From NCBI RefSeq assembly GCF_008831285.2, contig NC_045147.1:1266001-1330000 (forward strand): a stretch of 64,000 nt of DNA. Reading direction: 5' to 3'. This DNA comes from Nymphaea colorata (taxonomy: Eukaryota; Streptophyta; Magnoliopsida; Nymphaeales; Nymphaeaceae). A program made the translations under genes and the position numbers. The notes under the pieces were generated by a model. That model was not told the origin of the DNA. It searched no databases and was given only the letters and a program-made list of their open reading frames with translations. This document shows positions 22,021 to 34,384 of the stretch, one piece after another (the stretch's first letter is position 1; each line of letters starts with the position of its first letter).

Positions 22021-23700
22021 TAGTCCTCATTTTGTTTTCATTTTTTGTTTTCCTTTGCTATCTTTCCATGACCATGCAAAAAAGCTCTAACGATTTTTTA
22101 TCCGGAATTGAGAGCTACTCTTGGGTGCATTGGGAGTATGAGCAAGGCGAAATAAAGTTTATTTTTTCATTTATTTCTAAAAATATGCTTGTTATGTTGC
22201 TTTATTCATCTTTTATACTTGAGATGATGTGCATGTGTGATAGATTAATTTTCTTTAATTAATGAGCAAATGCACGGCGAAAATGAGGGGTTGTTTGAAG
22301 ATTTTTTTTTTCATTATTATGTTGATATTGAGATTGAGATTATCCAATGTGAAAAAGCCATTTACGAATATGTACATATTAAAATGCATTTTCATGTTAT
22401 TTTTATATTGAGCTTCTCTCTTAATCACCCGATTAGGAAGCCCAATGAGTGCTTTGTTACGTTGCTCCCATTTCATGTGTATTTGATTTTCTTTCATACT
22501 CAATGGTGAAAGAAATAGACTTTCTTATAAGAAACGAAATAATTATGGTTTTATGTTCACATATAAAAGTGTTTGGAATCATGTTTTTTAAAAGATTTTC
22601 AAAAGAAACAACTCTCTTTAATGAGGCCTTGGAGACTTGGCCTAGGCTCTTGCATGTGCCCAAGTTCCTTTCCGATCTACATAGAAAAATTGAAGTCAGA
22701 TATTTTAAAGTTATTTCTTGATTTCAACTCTCATGAGAGCATATACGTATACATGCACATAACTATCTCTCTTTGTCATTCTCTTTTTATGATTTAAAAT
22801 ATTCTTTTACAAATTTTCATACACGTACATATGAATATATACATGTATCTCTCTCTCTCTCTCTCTCTCTAGAGTTTCATTTTCTCTAAAAATCTCATTT
22901 TCTCTAGAATCTCTTTTTCTAAAATCTTCTTCTCCCTCTCCATTTGAGATAATAGTTTCTTTTCACATGCTCATATATATATATATATATATATATACTT
23001 CTTTTTTCTTTTTTCAAAAAAGTTCTATTTTGTGATTTTAAAATCCCCTTTTCCGTATTACTCTGGGACTAAAGTATTTTTTCTTTCAAGATCTAAGGTT
23101 TTAATATCACATTTGCCTACTTCACTAAGACCAAAACTCAAGTAATGACCCAATATTGAAATAATGTTTGATAGTCTAAAACCTCATTCCACTTTCAAAA
23201 ACTTTTTTCTTTTCATAAAAATACTTATGACAATTTTATAAATAAAAAATGAGAAACTTAGATGCTTACGATGGTAGGAATGTCTTTATATAAATGTTAT
23301 GATAGGAATGAATGATTTATTCCTAACTATATAAGGGCAATGCATTCATATATTCACATTCACTTGTGAAATCACGAATGATCACAAACACCTCTCTAAA
23401 AGAACTTATGCAATATATGATGGAGTTCTAGCTAAGTAGCAACCAAATTAGAAAAAAGTGTCAAACCTACTTAATTTCTTAAGAGAACACTAAATTGACT
23501 TGAAAATGTAATCTTCAAATGTTTTCTAACAATATTTGTAATGATTTTTCGATTCAAGATTTCTCAAATCAAAGCGTTTTATACTCTCAAATGAGTCTTC
23601 AAAAACTTTCTCAAAAATTTGAAACATCAAATCTTCAATGTTTCCTCAAACACCGCACCACATTTAGAATAAAAGATGTTTAAGACAAAATAAAATACAT
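22021..23700. other. No gene seen; microsatellites
   Basis: Contains (TC)n at 22848-22870 and (AT)n at 22973-22997. Open stretches in 22030-22800 are AT-rich, overlap on both strands and lack motifs. No coding region is supported. Confidence 0.6.
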
Positions 23701-23749
23701 TAAGAATAAACATAGCCCTTGAATTGGTTATCATATGTAAAGACATCGA

Positions 23750-25420
23750 GAACGGTCAATACTCGTACCAATACTCGTGTATTACCAAACGTGGCTTAAC
23801 TAGGAGACGATATCCCTGTTAAAGGAAAAGAAAAAGCACACAACTATTTAGATTACAGCTTAACATTAAAGAAAAACCATGACAGTCTACAGAAGGTCAA
23901 AGCTAAGGCATTCAATTTCTTGAGTTTACATAGTGAACAAGCTAGCAATACTGCCCCGGCATTAAGAAAGTGAACTGGAATAAATAATATATATAAATCA
24001 AGTTAGAATATTCATCAACCATACCAACATAAGTTCTATTCTATCAGTAAAAAATACACTATAGTTACGATCACAATCTTTAGAAAGTTCAATACTAACA
24101 AGATAGCTACATTGAAGATCGAAAACAGGCATAAGATAAGTGGTTCATGGAGAACCAAAAGGCCCCTCACCCTGTTCTGCAATTCGCCCCCTATCTGAGG
24201 CATAAAGCATAAGATAAGTTAAAACCAAGATATACAAGAAAGAAGCGCAAGATAGTCATGTGACATATATTTTGAAACATTTGGTACAATTGTGTTGGTA
24301 CAATCCTATCATCTTACATATATTTGTGTTGGTAACATATATTTAGAAAAAAGAAAAGGTTGTACAACTACATATTTTGAGAAGCGTGTATGCTCAGCTA
24401 TTTGTGTGGAAGCTTCAAGTGTGGCTGACCTCAAGCATTCCTCTGACGTCTGCGTGAGGTTCCCGTCTCCTGTGCGTAGATAAAGAAGGACGCAAAAATA
24501 AGATGGGAAATATGCCTTTCGCAGAATATTGTGGCAACACTAAATAACGTTAGCATGCATTCAATAAGAAAAAAAGTACTATTAGCAAAATACTTGTGAA
24601 CGCCAATTTGGGACCTGATAAACAGACATTAAGTTTAGTTACAGTGACAAGCCAAACAATGGGCTGCAATAAAAATAGGATGTAATAAAATTAGAATAAG
24701 AAGAAAAATTCAAATTGCAGCCATGGAATCTTAGTAAAATTGAGACCTTATATAAAAATTAGACATAAAAAGTGATAAGCACTTTCTTTCTACTAGTGCT
24801 TATGACTAACAAAGAATTACCTACCAGTCCTTTTGAGGGTTTCCTCTGACAACAGCAAGCAAGAAAGCGGCGGTTTACTTCATTTCTTCTTCAGGGGGGG
24901 CCAATGAGGATCTAAGAAGGGAGAATCTGCAGGGCAGGGAAAACAAATTCCACGACGAACATTAATTTCCAGCCAGACAGCAAGAGAAAATTGAGGTGCT
25001 CCTGGCGATATTGTAAAAAATGGAAAACCTATGAAGAGAAAAGAAGAAGAAAAACCCTAGCTACAGGAAGTTCTCCTGCCTTTGACGCAAGCACGAAAGA
25101 TGGCTTCCTGAGAATTTTTGGAGAGGAAGGCAGAGGAGGTTCGATGATGACATTCTCAAGAGAGAGAGACGTGCTTCCGTCCCATAAATCGCATCATCGT
25201 CTCTGTCTGTTTACCATAACTCGCATCTTCGTCTCTCTCTCTCTCTCTCTTTCTCTCCCTCTCTCTTTCTCTCCTGAGCTTCTGAGAGCTGCTCGGATGG
25301 GGGAGCGGGACTCATCAGCAGGTCCTTCCAGAGAAAATTTTTTGGGAGAGAGAGAAAACAAGTCGGTCGACGGCTTCTGCCGTTTTGAGGAGCCGTTGAC
25401 ATGAAATTCGTAGCCATGCC
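23750..25420 (-). other. Possible minus-strand leader and noncoding exons
   Basis: Read on the minus strand, 25420-25000 is a leader-like sequence with a (GA)n tract (25231-25251) and the motif agctagggttttt near 25060, a telo-box-like element common in plant 5' leaders. Downstream on that strand, exon-like blocks follow acceptors (ccctgcag near 24932; acgcacag near 24471; tttaacag near 23820), and one ends in a donor, actg|gtaggt, near 24829. None carries a long reading frame. It may be a decayed gene or a noncoding transcript. Confidence 0.25.
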
Positions 25421-26797
25421 AATCTATACCGGTGTTTACCTGAATGGACTTATTCCGACGATTCTCTCTTATTCCGACGATTCTCTCCGGTGATTTAATT
25501 CACCGGTATTTTTTTTTTTTTTGCAGTGTCCACCCATGCCAAAACAACAATGGGTTGCATTTCCGTTTTAGATGACAATTTTAAATGTGTTTTAAAATTA
25601 TATATATTTGAATTATAATTGTTTTCTTTGCTTCCAAATAATATTTATTTTAATTTATGTTTTCTTATTGACAAAGCAGTTAGGTCTCTACTACATGCCA
25701 TCATTGTTTAGAGAGTCAAAAAAAAAAAAAAAAACCTTAGTTTTGAGTGAGCAAGAAGTTGACAACCCACTATCTGCAATGGAGATCGAAATGTCTCTCC
25801 ATTTTCTTACTGTTGAGTTTTTTGGTTGCATTAACATCAATAGAAGTAATGGTGCGCCTTTCAATTTAGGTACTGCTCCACCACTTAGAAGAACATAGTT
25901 AATTCTTGTTCTACAAAGTATTCTACCAACATCCCGAGTTATCATGGACAGCGCCGTTGCTAATGGATTGAGGAGTTATAGCCATCCTTGCTCTTTATCG
26001 CGGATAGGAACTGAGGTTTATTCTAAAACAGCGTGCTTCTGGTTTTTGCGACAGAACTATTGCTACTTCAGTGCCAGAATTAACGGATTTTTTGTTGTAG
26101 TGATTGCTAGGGATCCAAACAATGAAGTGGGAGATTTGAAGTACACAGCCAATGCTTCTTGCCAATGGTTTGGGCGACAAGGAAAGGCATAGCACTCAAT
26201 AAACTCCAAATCCAAGGGCCCGTTTGTACGTCCAAGCCCATTTCCTCAAGGACAAAAGGGCACGTGAATTTTTGTAGTGTTTGTTCCATTTTCATTGTCG
26301 TCGTCTATTGGAAAGGAAAATTGCAGGTCTAATTGTTTGTTCCTTTATAATGAAAACAAAAATTGAAGATCTACCAGCCTTCTTTCTGTTGCCCTTTTCT
26401 CTATGCAGATCCCTTTGGGTAAACCACTTTCATTTATTTTACGTTGGCAACTTTTAGAGTGAAATTTCGAAGTCGTGCAAGAGGAATTTACAGTAAGGAC
26501 AGTTGCATTCGCAAGGCGACATGCTTCCCCACTATTAAAAGCGAAAAGTAATAAAGAGTGGGGTAAGCGTCTGACGTTCCTGGATGTCCGGATGTTGCTT
26601 CTTTGTTTGGTCACTCTCGCGATTTAACTTTAGTTGTGGATACGAATTTACGTGTTCAGCCTTTTTAGTTGATCACATAAATTTATTGTCGTGGTCGAAT
26701 TCTTTTAATTGCCGGAACATGTTAAGTGCAATTAATTTCCATATAAATTGTGCAATAAAATAGTAAGTGTTTGTAAGACAATGATAGGACCCACGAA
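25421..26797. other. No gene seen
   Basis: A short local duplication, ttattccgacgattctctc, lies near 25450-25490, and a poly-A run at 25718-25734. Small open stretches at 25608-26192 show no recognisable domain. Confidence 0.5.
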
Positions 26798-27124
26798 TAG
26801 TGCTGCACAAAGAGTCGAGTTGAGTTAGAGTTGGTTCAGTTTCCCAAGCTCATAGAATAAGTGCGAGCTTGACTCGACAATATAACGTTGAACTCGAAGT
26901 TGGTTCGTTTAGCTCGATTAACTTGTCTAGTTGCTACTATTTAACTATTTTTTTATTATAATTCAATATTTATTATGTAATTGAATCAAGTCACTGCTTG
27001 AACTTGGCACCATTGACACCGTACACTTGAACTCAAGCCCGACTCATTTGTAAACGAATCGATTTGAAGTTGATTTTAAACAAGTAAATTCAAGTCAAGC
27101 TCGAGCTAGCAATTGTGCAGCCCT
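26798..27124. mobile_element. Non-autonomous TIR element (hAT-like MITE)
   Basis: Left end tagtgctgcacaaagagtcg; right end, read in reverse, tagggctgcacaattgctag. Eleven of the first twelve bases match. The interior repeats gagctcgac-like words on both sides, as in palindromic MITEs. Length 327 bp, no coding capacity. The 8 bp next to the two ends do not match, so the TSD has decayed or the ends are slightly off. Confidence 0.65.
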
Positions 27125-28750
27125 ACCGACTAGATATCAATAATAGTAGCCGAGATAGGAATTATGGCCAAGAGCCTTAAACTTTTAATGACAATTATTA
27201 TATACAAATGAACAAATTTTTGAGAGTATCAACGTGTAAATTATGAAATTTTGTGGGATTGTATTGATAGCGGCTCACACAAGCCCACAAGTGACCCACT
27301 TGTATAGAATTTTGAGGACCGATTTAACTCCTAAAATAATTTTACTCGGAAACTGAAGTTTTAGGTGGATGGACAAGCTAGGGTAGAATGGATGATGAAA
27401 ATAAAGAAGGCCAAAACATGAAAGGAACAAGGTAATATATCTTTCCCCACTCACTCTTATGGTAGTGTTTGTTTTTCCTCGGGTACCTGGGGAGGTCTCA
27501 ATTCATTAATTGCATATAGACAATGGATTCTAGAAACATGCAACAGCGTCAGGTGTGGGTGGAGGCAGGTTTGGGTGCCGTGTGGTTAGTTGGCCAAACA
27601 AATCAACAAAAGTTATTTATTTTTATAAAAACACATTAGAGCAATTTTTCTCGTTTGCATATTGATGTCATCAAATTTAAAATTTGTCTTAACAAGAAAT
27701 TTCTAACTTCACTCCCGAACAGCATCGGATTCGTTTCATTGCTTGCTGGCAGGCACTTTAAATCTACATAGCTGAGATCTTTGGATGATCTCATTGGGCC
27801 ATCACGTACCTTACGTATCAAGGTAGGGCCACAACACCAAAGCTAGTTATATGCATCATAAGAGTGCACAAAATTTCATGCAGAATATGATTAATAATAA
27901 AAGTACTTTGTTCACATAGAAAAAAACTTTTGTTTTTTTTTTTTTAATTTCAAAAACATCTCCCTTCTTTTTACTGCAAACTTAAACTCTGCGCACGCAT
28001 AATAGTACACACAATCTTTACTGCCACAACACCGGGTCGTAGTTCGCGTTTCGCTTGATAGAGATCATGTCCCTTTTAATCACGTTAGCTCGGGATATTG
28101 CTCTTATTCGGAAACTCAGATAATTCAGATGATATATGGTTCGTATCCGTTCTGTACAAAAGGATAATATTGCTGCATTTTTGTTGGAACAGAAGGTAAA
28201 ACAAGCACAGTTATCTATTTACTGGTTCCAATTCCAGGTTCACATTCCGACTCCAAGACCTGATGAAAATGCTTCTACCATTTTCAAGATTTGAGTCGCA
28301 TTGGGATGCGAACCAACCGTACCAGATCCAGGAGCCAGGATAATGATGTCAGGCCCCCGTACCGGGACCAAAAGCTGACCCGCACCTTAAATTCGTACCT
28401 TGATTGGTGGATAAGAGGCTCTGGTGAGGGAAGGTAGGCGTCGTTTACTCCTTGTCCCATTCTCCGGTGGGAACATCGCAATCTCCTAATGCGATGTTTT
28501 CCTACACAATCTTTGCTTAAAAGAAATGATAAGGCTTCCTCCTAAAGCACTACACTTAGAATGTACAAATTACAAAAGCGACATGAGCTGAAAATATTGT
28601 GTAACATTTGATATAATCTATTTTCAGTAGACTTTTCTGACCAAAACATTTGAAATTTTTGGATGATGCTTAATTAGCCGCGCCTTTCTGGCTGTGCTTA
28701 GGTGCAAAAAATTAACAAATATTTTCTCCTTTAGCAACTAAAGACAATCC
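27125..28750. other. No gene seen
   Basis: AT-rich. A GC-richer patch at 28290-28500 has gcattgggatgcgaa and catcgca...tgcgatg words and may be a small inverted-repeat element, without defined ends. Confidence 0.5.
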
Positions 28751-29050
28751 GCAAAAAACTTGGTTTTGTGAAAACTAATAAGTTCTATAAAAACTTGGTT
28801 AGAATATTTATTTTTTAAAATCAAATTTGGATGTTTGAATGATAAAACAAAAACATGAAGAAGGAGGCAAAAATCAATTTTGCTTGACAAAACCCATGGT
28901 AGCCCGGTTTTTTAAGCCCTTGATGAAAACCTGGTTTTGACAAAATTAGGTTATGGCAAAATCCAATTTTGATGTTACCGAAACACGCTTGAACTAGCAT
29001 TTTGAAGGTAAAACCAAAATGTGGTTACGGGCTGTCATCCAAATGCCGCT
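28751..29050 (+). repeat. Dispersed repeat, copy A
   Basis: Homologous in inverted orientation to 38088-38397. Shared features in order: aaacttggttttgtgaa, gcaaaaatcaattttgct, ttgatgaaaacctggtttt, tccaattttgatgt, and ctgtcatccaaatg near the end. No coding capacity. The other copy is flanked by TAA on both sides. Confidence 0.7.
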
Positions 29051-29109
29051 CAAACCAACTTGGATGCTAGCATAAGAACAAAAGTGAATATATTAAAAAA
29101 AAAAATCTG

Positions 29110-29236
29110 AGGTGCCGTTTAACATTAGTATTTTATGAATAAACTCCAAAATTAGATAAGATTCACAAATGTTTCATGAATCTACTCTTATTTTAAAACA
29201 TACTCATGTCGATGTTTCTAATGCCAAACGACCCCT
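29110..29236. mobile_element. Short palindromic MITE
   Basis: Left end aggtgccgtttaacattag; right end in reverse aggggtcgtttggcattag, 15 of 19 bases matching. At 127 bp it is nearly all stem. It resembles plant Harbinger-type MITE termini; no TSD confirmed. Confidence 0.6.
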
Positions 29237-30278
29237 AATGACTGCTTTCCCCACCACTTATACATGTTCATAATCGATTAACCTGACAACAGAGAGTCTC
29301 TTGTCAAAATAAAAATCACATGCACGCCATTTCTGGTTCTTGCTCTTCTCAAATTGAGTGCTAGCACAAGCTAAGCACATTATTGTCGACATATTATTTT
29401 GACACAAAAGAAGAAAGAATTTGCGTTAATCTAAAATTATGGACACAATCCTCATGCTAACTTGTTTGCAACACAATTTCCACCCTATAAATAATTTGTA
29501 TCTGCAAAGCAAACATTTCACAAGTTCTTTTATCTGAGCTCTATGACACACCAATGATCAATAAGTTCGTATAATTTGACCAACAACTCGTTTTCAAGTC
29601 TTCTGCTCCGAAAGGCAGGTTCCAGTACTGAAAATGTAGTTGATTTTACTGCACATTCAGCCCAACAGGGTGAGTTTTGGAAGCAGATGCCAATAAAAAC
29701 TAGAAGATGTTTATAAAATTATTTTAGATATGAGATAATAAATCTAACTTCAATTGGATTTGGTGGCAGAGACAAAACAGGGGGGAAAAAAAATCTAAGG
29801 GTGTTTTCAGTTGGCCGAAAGTTTTGTCCAGGTGCATTAGTTTTGTAAAAGGAAGGTACATTTCCAGTGGAACTGGGCCGCCAGTTGTACAAGCACTCTG
29901 CTGAATAAATCCAAGACATCCTCTCTGCCATTTTTTTTTGGGCATGGCTGCTAATGTACGGCGCGGCAGCAAGGGCATTAAAGACAGTTAATCTGGGCAA
30001 GAGAACTATTTACCCCAAACTTGGAAATAAGAATTTGAGACAAAAGTATAAATTTGAAATTAGTTATGAAACAATGTTAGCATATTTTTTAAGAAGACAA
30101 AAATATCAAAGAAAATGTATGAAATGGATTTTGTTGTCCAAATTAGTTTTTCGTTTTTTTTATAAAAAATATTAAATAGGTGCAAGGCTGTCTCTTTCTT
30201 TTCACTCCCAAAGTTGTGGATTGCTTGGAGACTTTGATGGTTATACATTGTACCTTTCAAATGTAGTATCTCACACAT
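29237..30278. other. No gene seen
   Basis: AT-rich intergenic DNA. Short overlapping open stretches at 29719-30278 occur on both strands and lack motifs. Confidence 0.55.
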
Positions 30279-30530
30279 AAGGTTGGGGTCCGGCCGGTCT
30301 GGCCCAATATGGGCCGGGTTTGGGCTGCGACGGTCAGGGTCAGCCCAGCCCAGTCCGGTTAGGTCTGGTAAAATAAAAAAAAATATTTTTTTTAATTTTT
30401 TGGTTTTAATAATACTTTTTTATTCTTAATAAATATATTTTATATTAAAAAATATTATTTTATAATTAAAAAATATTTTTTTAATTTAAATGGGCCGGGC
30501 CGGACTGGAAGGGCCCGATACCCACCCCTA
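30279..30530. mobile_element. Non-autonomous hAT-like element
   Basis: GC-rich arms (ggggtccggccggtctggcc at 30285; gggccgggccggactgg at 30492) surround an A/T-only core. The right end in reverse, taggggtgggtatcggg, is a typical hAT-like terminus; the left, aaggttggggtccgg, is its degraded partner. No exact TSD. Confidence 0.5.
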
Positions 30531-31334
30531 CTCAATAAAGAATATTAAATAACATAACAAAGTAGAATAAGTAATATTAAATATAATAACGATGCACAGT
30601 TTGTCTACAAATACACGACGCTAATTAAATCCCCCCCCCTATTTGGTTTATAATTCTGACCCTCGTTTCAATTTAGATTTTTCAGATTTTTGTCTCTTTT
30701 AATCAATAGATATTCATATTAATTAATAGATATTCATTTTAGATTGGTTTCTCATTAATTCTTAGGGATTGGAAAGAGTTTACTGGTCTTGTAACTTAAT
30801 ATAATATATTAAAATCAGTCAGAAAGAGTGAGGGTGTGTGTGGAGTCAGGTGGAACCGAGTCAACCTCCACTCCTGACCATGCTTTGTAGCGATCTAAGT
30901 GAAGAGGAAGATTTTGGAGCCAAATCGATAAGTCGGACAACTATGAACACAAAAACAAAACCTGTAGAAATCAGCCGGTAAGTTGCGCAGAGCTAAGGTA
31001 TCTCTCTCTCTCTTTCTCTCTCTCTCTCTAAAAAGAACTCGCTCACTCGCTTAGCAAGAGTCCTCAAACCCGAGAGAAGGTTTCATCCATCCCTCACTGA
31101 AGCAGAGGAACCCTCGCTCGTTCCCTTGCTCGAGGGAGCGAGAACCTTTGTTATTGCTGGAGCGAGGGTTCAAAACCCTCTTTCTACAGTGAGTGAGAGC
31201 GAGGTTTTAGGTTCTGAAACCCTCGCTTATTGGAGAGTGAGGGTTTCAGCATATTAATGAAAGAGAGAAGGTTTTGAATCATTCAAAGGTGCGAGGGTTT
31301 AAAAACCTTCCTTGGTTGAGAAAGGGTTTCAATG
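30531..31334. other. No gene seen; gcgagggtttt-rich repeats
   Basis: A CT microsatellite at 31000-31029 is followed by many copies of (g)agcgagggttt and its complement from 31080 to 31320. The same phrase resumes at 32085 after the inserted element, so the two flanks were once continuous. Confidence 0.6.
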
Positions 31335-32030
31335 AGTGTTGTATGTATCTTACGATACGGAGCCGTATCGTATCGTTTACAAAATACGATACGATACACC
31401 CCCTGTATCGTAAATGGGGGTGTATCGTACCTATATCGTACGATACGTCCGATACGGGACGATACAGGGTGATTTCTAAAAAGGGGGGCTTGAACCCCAT
31501 TTTTTTGAGTTTTTTTTTTATAAAAACTCACCCCTAATTCATTTCTAATCTATAGATTGTACTGTCTTACAGGAAATCATCGATTTACATTGTGAAATCA
31601 TCGATTTTCACCATGAAATCATCTATTAAACCATGGATTTGTGCATGGGTGGTTGATTTCCATTGGGAGGAAAGGAGTTTTTTTAGGAAAGAGGTTTTGT
31701 TAAACCATGAAGATGAAGATGAAAAATAATGATATTGTTACGAATTTTGATGTCTATGAAGTATGAATGATGAACCGTGAATGAGTAAGTTTATAGCATT
31801 TAGCAAACTAATAAGTCTATCATTATCTAAAAGACTAAAATATGTTTTCTATGAAGAATTTATTATTTTTAATTTTTTCTGATTTTTTTATGATTTTTTC
31901 GATTTTTTTTTAATTTTTTTTGATTTATTATTAATTTTTTTAAAAATTTTCGATACGGTTACGACACGTTACGATACGGCGTATCTTAAAGCCCGACCGA
32001 TACGGCTTACGATACGCGTTTTACAACATT
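31335..32030. mobile_element. 696-bp TIR element with imperfect 10-bp TSD
   Basis: Left end agtgttgtatgtatcttacg; right end in reverse aatgttgtaaaacgcgtatc. Both lead into dense repeats of gccgtatcg and acgatacg. Flanks are ggtttcaatg on the left and ggttttaata on the right, 8 of 10 identical, as expected of an aged TSD. The interior after the repeats is AT-rich without a gene. TSD length would suit a Mutator-like element; the short TIR core could also suit hAT with 8 bp (ggtttcaa/ggttttaa). Confidence 0.65.
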
Positions 32031-32204
32031 GGTTTTAATAGATGAGAATAAATGAATCATTGAAAGGTTTAGGAAAACCCTTGCTCGGGTGCGAGGGTTT
32101 CAAAATTTAAATGATTCAGGAAGATCAATTGCCCTTCCCCCACCACTGTGATCTCCCTCCATAGCAGCACTGCAACAATAACCACACTGCTTCTGGTAAT
32201 AGCA

Positions 32205-32307
32205 TGCCTAAACGAGTTGAACGAGCTCGGATAACAACTGCCTAAACGAGTTGAGCGAGCTCGGGTAACAACATGCCTAAACGAGTTGAACGAGCTCGAG
32301 TTCGAAC
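32205..32307. repeat. Tandem repeat, about 34 bp x 3
   Basis: Unit tgcctaaacgagttgaacga followed by gctcgg(a/g)taacaac, three times with few changes. The following 100 bp keep gagctcgag words and end ...gtgttcaccctta, resembling a hAT-MITE arm, so the array may be the expanded inside of such an element. Confidence 0.85.
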
Positions 32308-32419
32308 TCTGACATGCTTCATCGAGCCGAGCTCGAGTTAACATTATACAACTCGATTCGAGCTCGAGCCATGCAAAATAGAAGTCGAGCCAAGCTGAGG
32401 CTCGTGTTCACCCTTACCT

Positions 32420-33736
32420 CAAAGCACGAAGAAGTGGGTTGCACGTCCCATGTCAGCTACGTTCCCTTTTCTCAGGCGTTGGACGCTAGCAATTGTTGGG
32501 AGAAGTATAAAAGGTAGAAAGCGCGTTATTCCTCCCTTCCTGCGAGCATATATTGGCGTCGTTTTGTGTTTGAAGATCAAAAACAATAAAATATGAGTTA
32601 CATGCAGCCAGCTTTTTCTCGTATTCCTTTCTTAGCTTTTCTTCCTTTCTTTTTTTCCTCATCTCTGCCAACATTATAAAGAGCACTGCCGACTTTTATC
32701 AGGTAAAGCTTTTACTGTTTTCTTGGTAGTAGTGCTCCCAGCTTTTCTCGGGACATACGAAGAGCTTCCTGGTTGAGAAAACGGGGTTGAGAACCAGTTC
32801 TCGGTCAAACCAGGTTTTTCTATGATTGTAAATATATCTTATATGGAATCCATATTTCAACCCAACCCTTTTAGTAAGTCGGACACGAAAAGAAATTAAT
32901 ATTTGTTTAAGATATTGGATCTAACTTAGATTTAAAAAATAACTTAACCACTTAGTTTTAAATAAATATCCTATATCCAATGCCCTTAGATTTTGTAAAT
33001 TAGCCGGATTCAGTTTAAAATTCAAACTTGGATATGCAGGTGAATTCAAATATGGGATTAAGATCAGATTTAAATTGCAAAACGTTTCAGATTTGGATTC
33101 AGATATGAATTTTCTTTGTTTGAATTTGAACTTGAATATGTGAGCATTCTAAAAAGGCAATATGATTGCATGTTTATCCTATTCAAATTCGAGTCATTGC
33201 ATCCCTAGGTTTCTTGGAGACCTAATTTTGGCAACATCCAAACATTTCCAAAACAGGGTGTATCTAAACACACCCTTAACAATTTGCCAATTAACAATGT
33301 TTTTTTTCTTTCTTTTCTTCTAATTAGTGTGAGCCCTTTCACGTTCAAATTCAGATGTCTTAATTGGCCTTGGGGCATGTAGAATATCCCACTTCCATTT
33401 CTCGTCTTTCCTATTAAACAAAATTAATAAAGCATCATAACAGTTTGGTGGGAACTGGACCACTAGAAACTTTTTATTTTTCTCGATTTAAATTTACTTC
33501 CAACATAACAATTAACCAGTTTATCGCCATTTAATTTCTAGCATTTGTGAATTTAGATGAATTCAACTTTTTTGGCTACTTGACTACATTTTGTTAGGTG
33601 AACAATGACATCGTGGTTGATGAAGACAACCATTGCATGTCTTAGTCCCTTCTTATTGCTAATTCAAGGACACATTTCACAAATTTGTTCAACACTGATG
33701 CTGCCTTCTCGTCGATGTTAATGAAGTGCTAATATC
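32420..33736. other. No gene seen
   Basis: AT-rich intergenic sequence. No motif-bearing open frame and no repeat boundary identified. Confidence 0.55.
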
Positions 33737-33744
33737 AGCACCAA

Positions 33745-33937
33745 CAGGGGCAGAGGGAGGGGGGCCCACCTAGGTCGTGGTCCCACCCCAACTAATTAAA
33801 AAAAATTTACATTATAAAAATTGAAAATTTTTGGTTGGGTAATGTATTTTTTAAATTCGAATTTAGTTTGGCCATACTCGGATAAGTTCGATGGACCGTT
33901 TGGCCCACCCCTGAAAAAAATTCTGGCTCCGCCCCTG
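33745..33937. mobile_element. Tip100-type hAT MITE with perfect TSD
   Basis: Left end CAGGGGCAGAG, right end in reverse CAGGGGCGGAGCCAGAA, which is the known Tip100-group hAT terminus. Flanked by an exact 8-bp duplication agcaccaa (33737-33744 and 33938-33945). 193 bp, no coding capacity, AT-rich centre. A relative lies at 43050. Confidence 0.93.
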
Positions 33938-34384
33938 AGCACCAACAAATTATGTTAAAAGTGAGAACTTAATGTAATGAGTTCTACGGAGACTACCTTT
34001 TGTCGAGTGCCTTTGTTTGTGGAATTTCAGCCTTAGGAGGCTAGGGTTCCGGTCGATGGAGATCAACATTAAGGGCCGATTTTCCAGTGTTGGGCATGGA
34101 ATTGACTCAAGACAATGGCCGCTGCAGGGACAAGGTCTAGGGAGTAGGAAATCCAGTGATAGGAGCTCAATAGGGACATAAGTTTTAACAAGCAAAGAGG
34201 AGAGACCTTTGCATATGAGGAAAAGAGATGGCCGTCCGAGCGTTTGGATCACAGATGAGGAATATGAGTAGATTTTTAAGCCTTTTGCTGGGCTGTAGTT
34301 GCATGTCTTGTGACATAACCTCAACGGTAATTGTCAACAACCAGTTCGCTTTTAGAGAGCATTCTCGCCTGTGGGAAAATCATG

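Noticed and set aside
33950-34324. 124-codon minus-strand open stretch
   Set aside because: Lies next to the LINE remnant, which is on the plus strand; no family recognised, probably antisense of decayed ORF1.
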